A stretch of 64,000 bases of DNA, from contig CANMSN010000001.1 in assembly GCA_947500585.1 (NCBI GenBank), forward strand, positions 372,001 to 436,000. The letters are read 5' to 3'. This DNA is from an uncultured Flavobacteriaceae bacterium (GTDB lineage: Bacteria > Bacteroidota > Bacteroidia > Flavobacteriales > Flavobacteriaceae). A model generated the notes under the pieces. The model did no database searches, was not told the DNA's origin, and saw only the letters and a program-made list of their open reading frames with translations. Of this stretch, positions 63,504 through 64,000 are shown piece by piece; position 1 is the stretch's first letter, and every line of letters starts with the position of its first letter. The position numbers were made by a program, and so were the translations under genes.

Positions 63504-63578
63504 TCGGGATGACAGGATTTGAACCTGCGACCACACGGCCCCCAGCCGTGTACGCTAACCGGACTGCGCCACATCCCG
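63504..63578 (-). tRNA. tRNA-Pro, anticodon GGG
   Basis: The minus strand folds as a full cloverleaf: acceptor arms CGGGATG / CATCCCG, anticodon stem CACGG / CCGTG with the 7-base loop CTGGGGG (anticodon GGG, reading CCC and CCU), and T arm GCAGG-TTCAAAT-CCTGT. The discriminator base is A and the CCA end is not encoded. A terminator follows. Confidence 0.95.
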
Positions 63579-63595
63579 TTTTAAAAAACAGTTTT

Positions 63596-63625
63596 CAAAG
63601 AAAATACATTTTATAAAAATTACAA
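63596..63625 (-). promoter_or_regulatory. Candidate promoter of tRNA-Pro
   Basis: TTTCTTTG (63603 to 63596), one mismatch from TAnnTTTG, and TTG (63625 to 63623) are separated by 19 bases on the minus strand, with the tRNA 5' end 18 bases downstream. Confidence 0.35.
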
Positions 63626-63626
63626 A

Positions 63627-63663
63627 ATAAAAAAAGAGTCAAAGTTATAACTCTGACTCTTTT
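63627..63663 (-). terminator. Terminator of trxB
   Basis: AAAAGAGTCA (63632-63641) pairs with TGACTCTTTT (63654-63663), a 10-bp stem with a 12-base loop, followed on the minus strand by TTTTTATTTTG. It lies 20 bases past the trxB stop. Confidence 0.8.
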
Positions 63664-63683
63664 CAAAATTGTAGTTACTTATA

Positions 63684-64000
63684 TTAATTGTAAGTTGGAG
63701 TAGAAACCTCAAAAGTTGAGTCCTTAGCAGCTAAATAACGTTCTGCATCTAAGGCTGCCATACAACCTGTTCCTGCTGCTGTTACTGCTTGTCTATAAAC
63801 ATGGTCTGCTGCATCGCCAGAAACAAATACACCTTCAATATTTGTTTTTGATGTACCTGGTTCATTTATAATATATCCTGTTTCATCTAAATCTAAAAAG
63901 CCTTTGAAAATATCCGTATTTGGTTTATGACCTATCGCTACAAAGAAACCTGTTGCTGCTATTTCATGCTTCTCATTAGTTTGGTTATTAAAAACTCGAA
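63684..64000 (-). CDS. trxB: Thioredoxin reductase, 3' part
   Basis: About 105 C-terminal residues; the 5' end lies beyond the right edge. The translation contains [20 protein letters not shown] and the FAD-binding motif [20 protein letters not shown] followed by [14 protein letters not shown], the C-terminal signature of bacterial thioredoxin reductases. The enzyme reduces thioredoxin with NADPH. It is followed by a strong terminator. Confidence 0.95.
   Translation of the reverse strand, partial: RVFNNQTNEKHEIAATGFFVAIGHKPNTDIFKGFLDLDETGYIINEPGTSKTNIEGVFVSGDAADHVYRQAVTAAGTGCMAALDAERYLAAKDSTFEVSTPTYN

Overview
The window is AT-rich chromosomal DNA from a member of the Bacteroidota, most likely a marine Flavobacteriaceae. 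The grounds are a merged str/S10 ribosomal operon without tuf, a SusC/SusD pair, TAnnTTTG-type promoters, giant YD-repeat proteins of the type common in flavobacteria, and many signal peptides ending in a short SQ or AQ motif. I cannot name the genus from the sequence alone.

Layout. 1-6043 (minus): rpsL, rpsG, fusA, rpsJ, rplC, rplD, rplW, rplB and the start of rpsS, transcribed from a good promoter at 6013-6043. 6147-7841 (plus): an Omp85-type outer-membrane protein. 7958-13944 (plus): a SusC/SusD nutrient-uptake operon with two extra surface lipoproteins, closed by a terminator. 14012-16872: rlmB, a rhomboid protease (opposite strand) and rarA. 16886-22418 (minus): radC, a polysaccharide-deacetylase-like gene, a HAD nucleotidase, a lipoprotein, a DUF5723 outer-membrane protein and a secreted coiled-coil protein. 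22469-24684: a dienelactone hydrolase, a DUF4177-like gene, a relic of a second hydrolase and a MORN-repeat protein. 24827-25787: a REP-associated tyrosine transposase surrounded by REP-like palindromes.

The centre of interest is 25805-61326, about 35.5 kb read on the minus strand with short gaps or overlaps throughout. Its first part (61326 down to 50242) encodes a complete-looking type II secretion / type IV pilus-like machine: four pseudopilin-like proteins, GspF platform, prepilin peptidase, GspE ATPase, secretin, GspL/PilMN-like, PilO-like and GspC/PilP-like proteins, with a fibronectin-type lipoprotein and an OmpH/Skp-like chaperone in between. Without a strand change this runs into the putative cargo: a lipoprotein, two large LamG/FN3/NPCBM surface proteins plus a collapsed third copy, a 2044-residue SpvB/TcB-like protein, a small YD protein, a LolA-like protein, a roughly 3260-residue RHS protein with a C-terminal AHH nuclease domain, and a probable Imm11-type immunity protein. 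The cargo proteins have Sec signal peptides but no recognisable type IX sorting domain. I infer a dedicated T2SS-like export route for a polymorphic RHS toxin.

Upstream of the machine lie two regulator genes: a NarL-like response regulator (61478-62152) and a LytTR regulator whose receiver has lost its phosphorylatable Asp and conserved Lys (62390-63115). A pair of 9-bp direct repeats with exact 22-bp spacing and a shared TAAGGATT core occurs both before the machine operon and before the LytTR gene, matching the known layout of LytTR operators. The window closes with tRNA-Pro(GGG) and the 3' part of trxB, each followed by a terminator.
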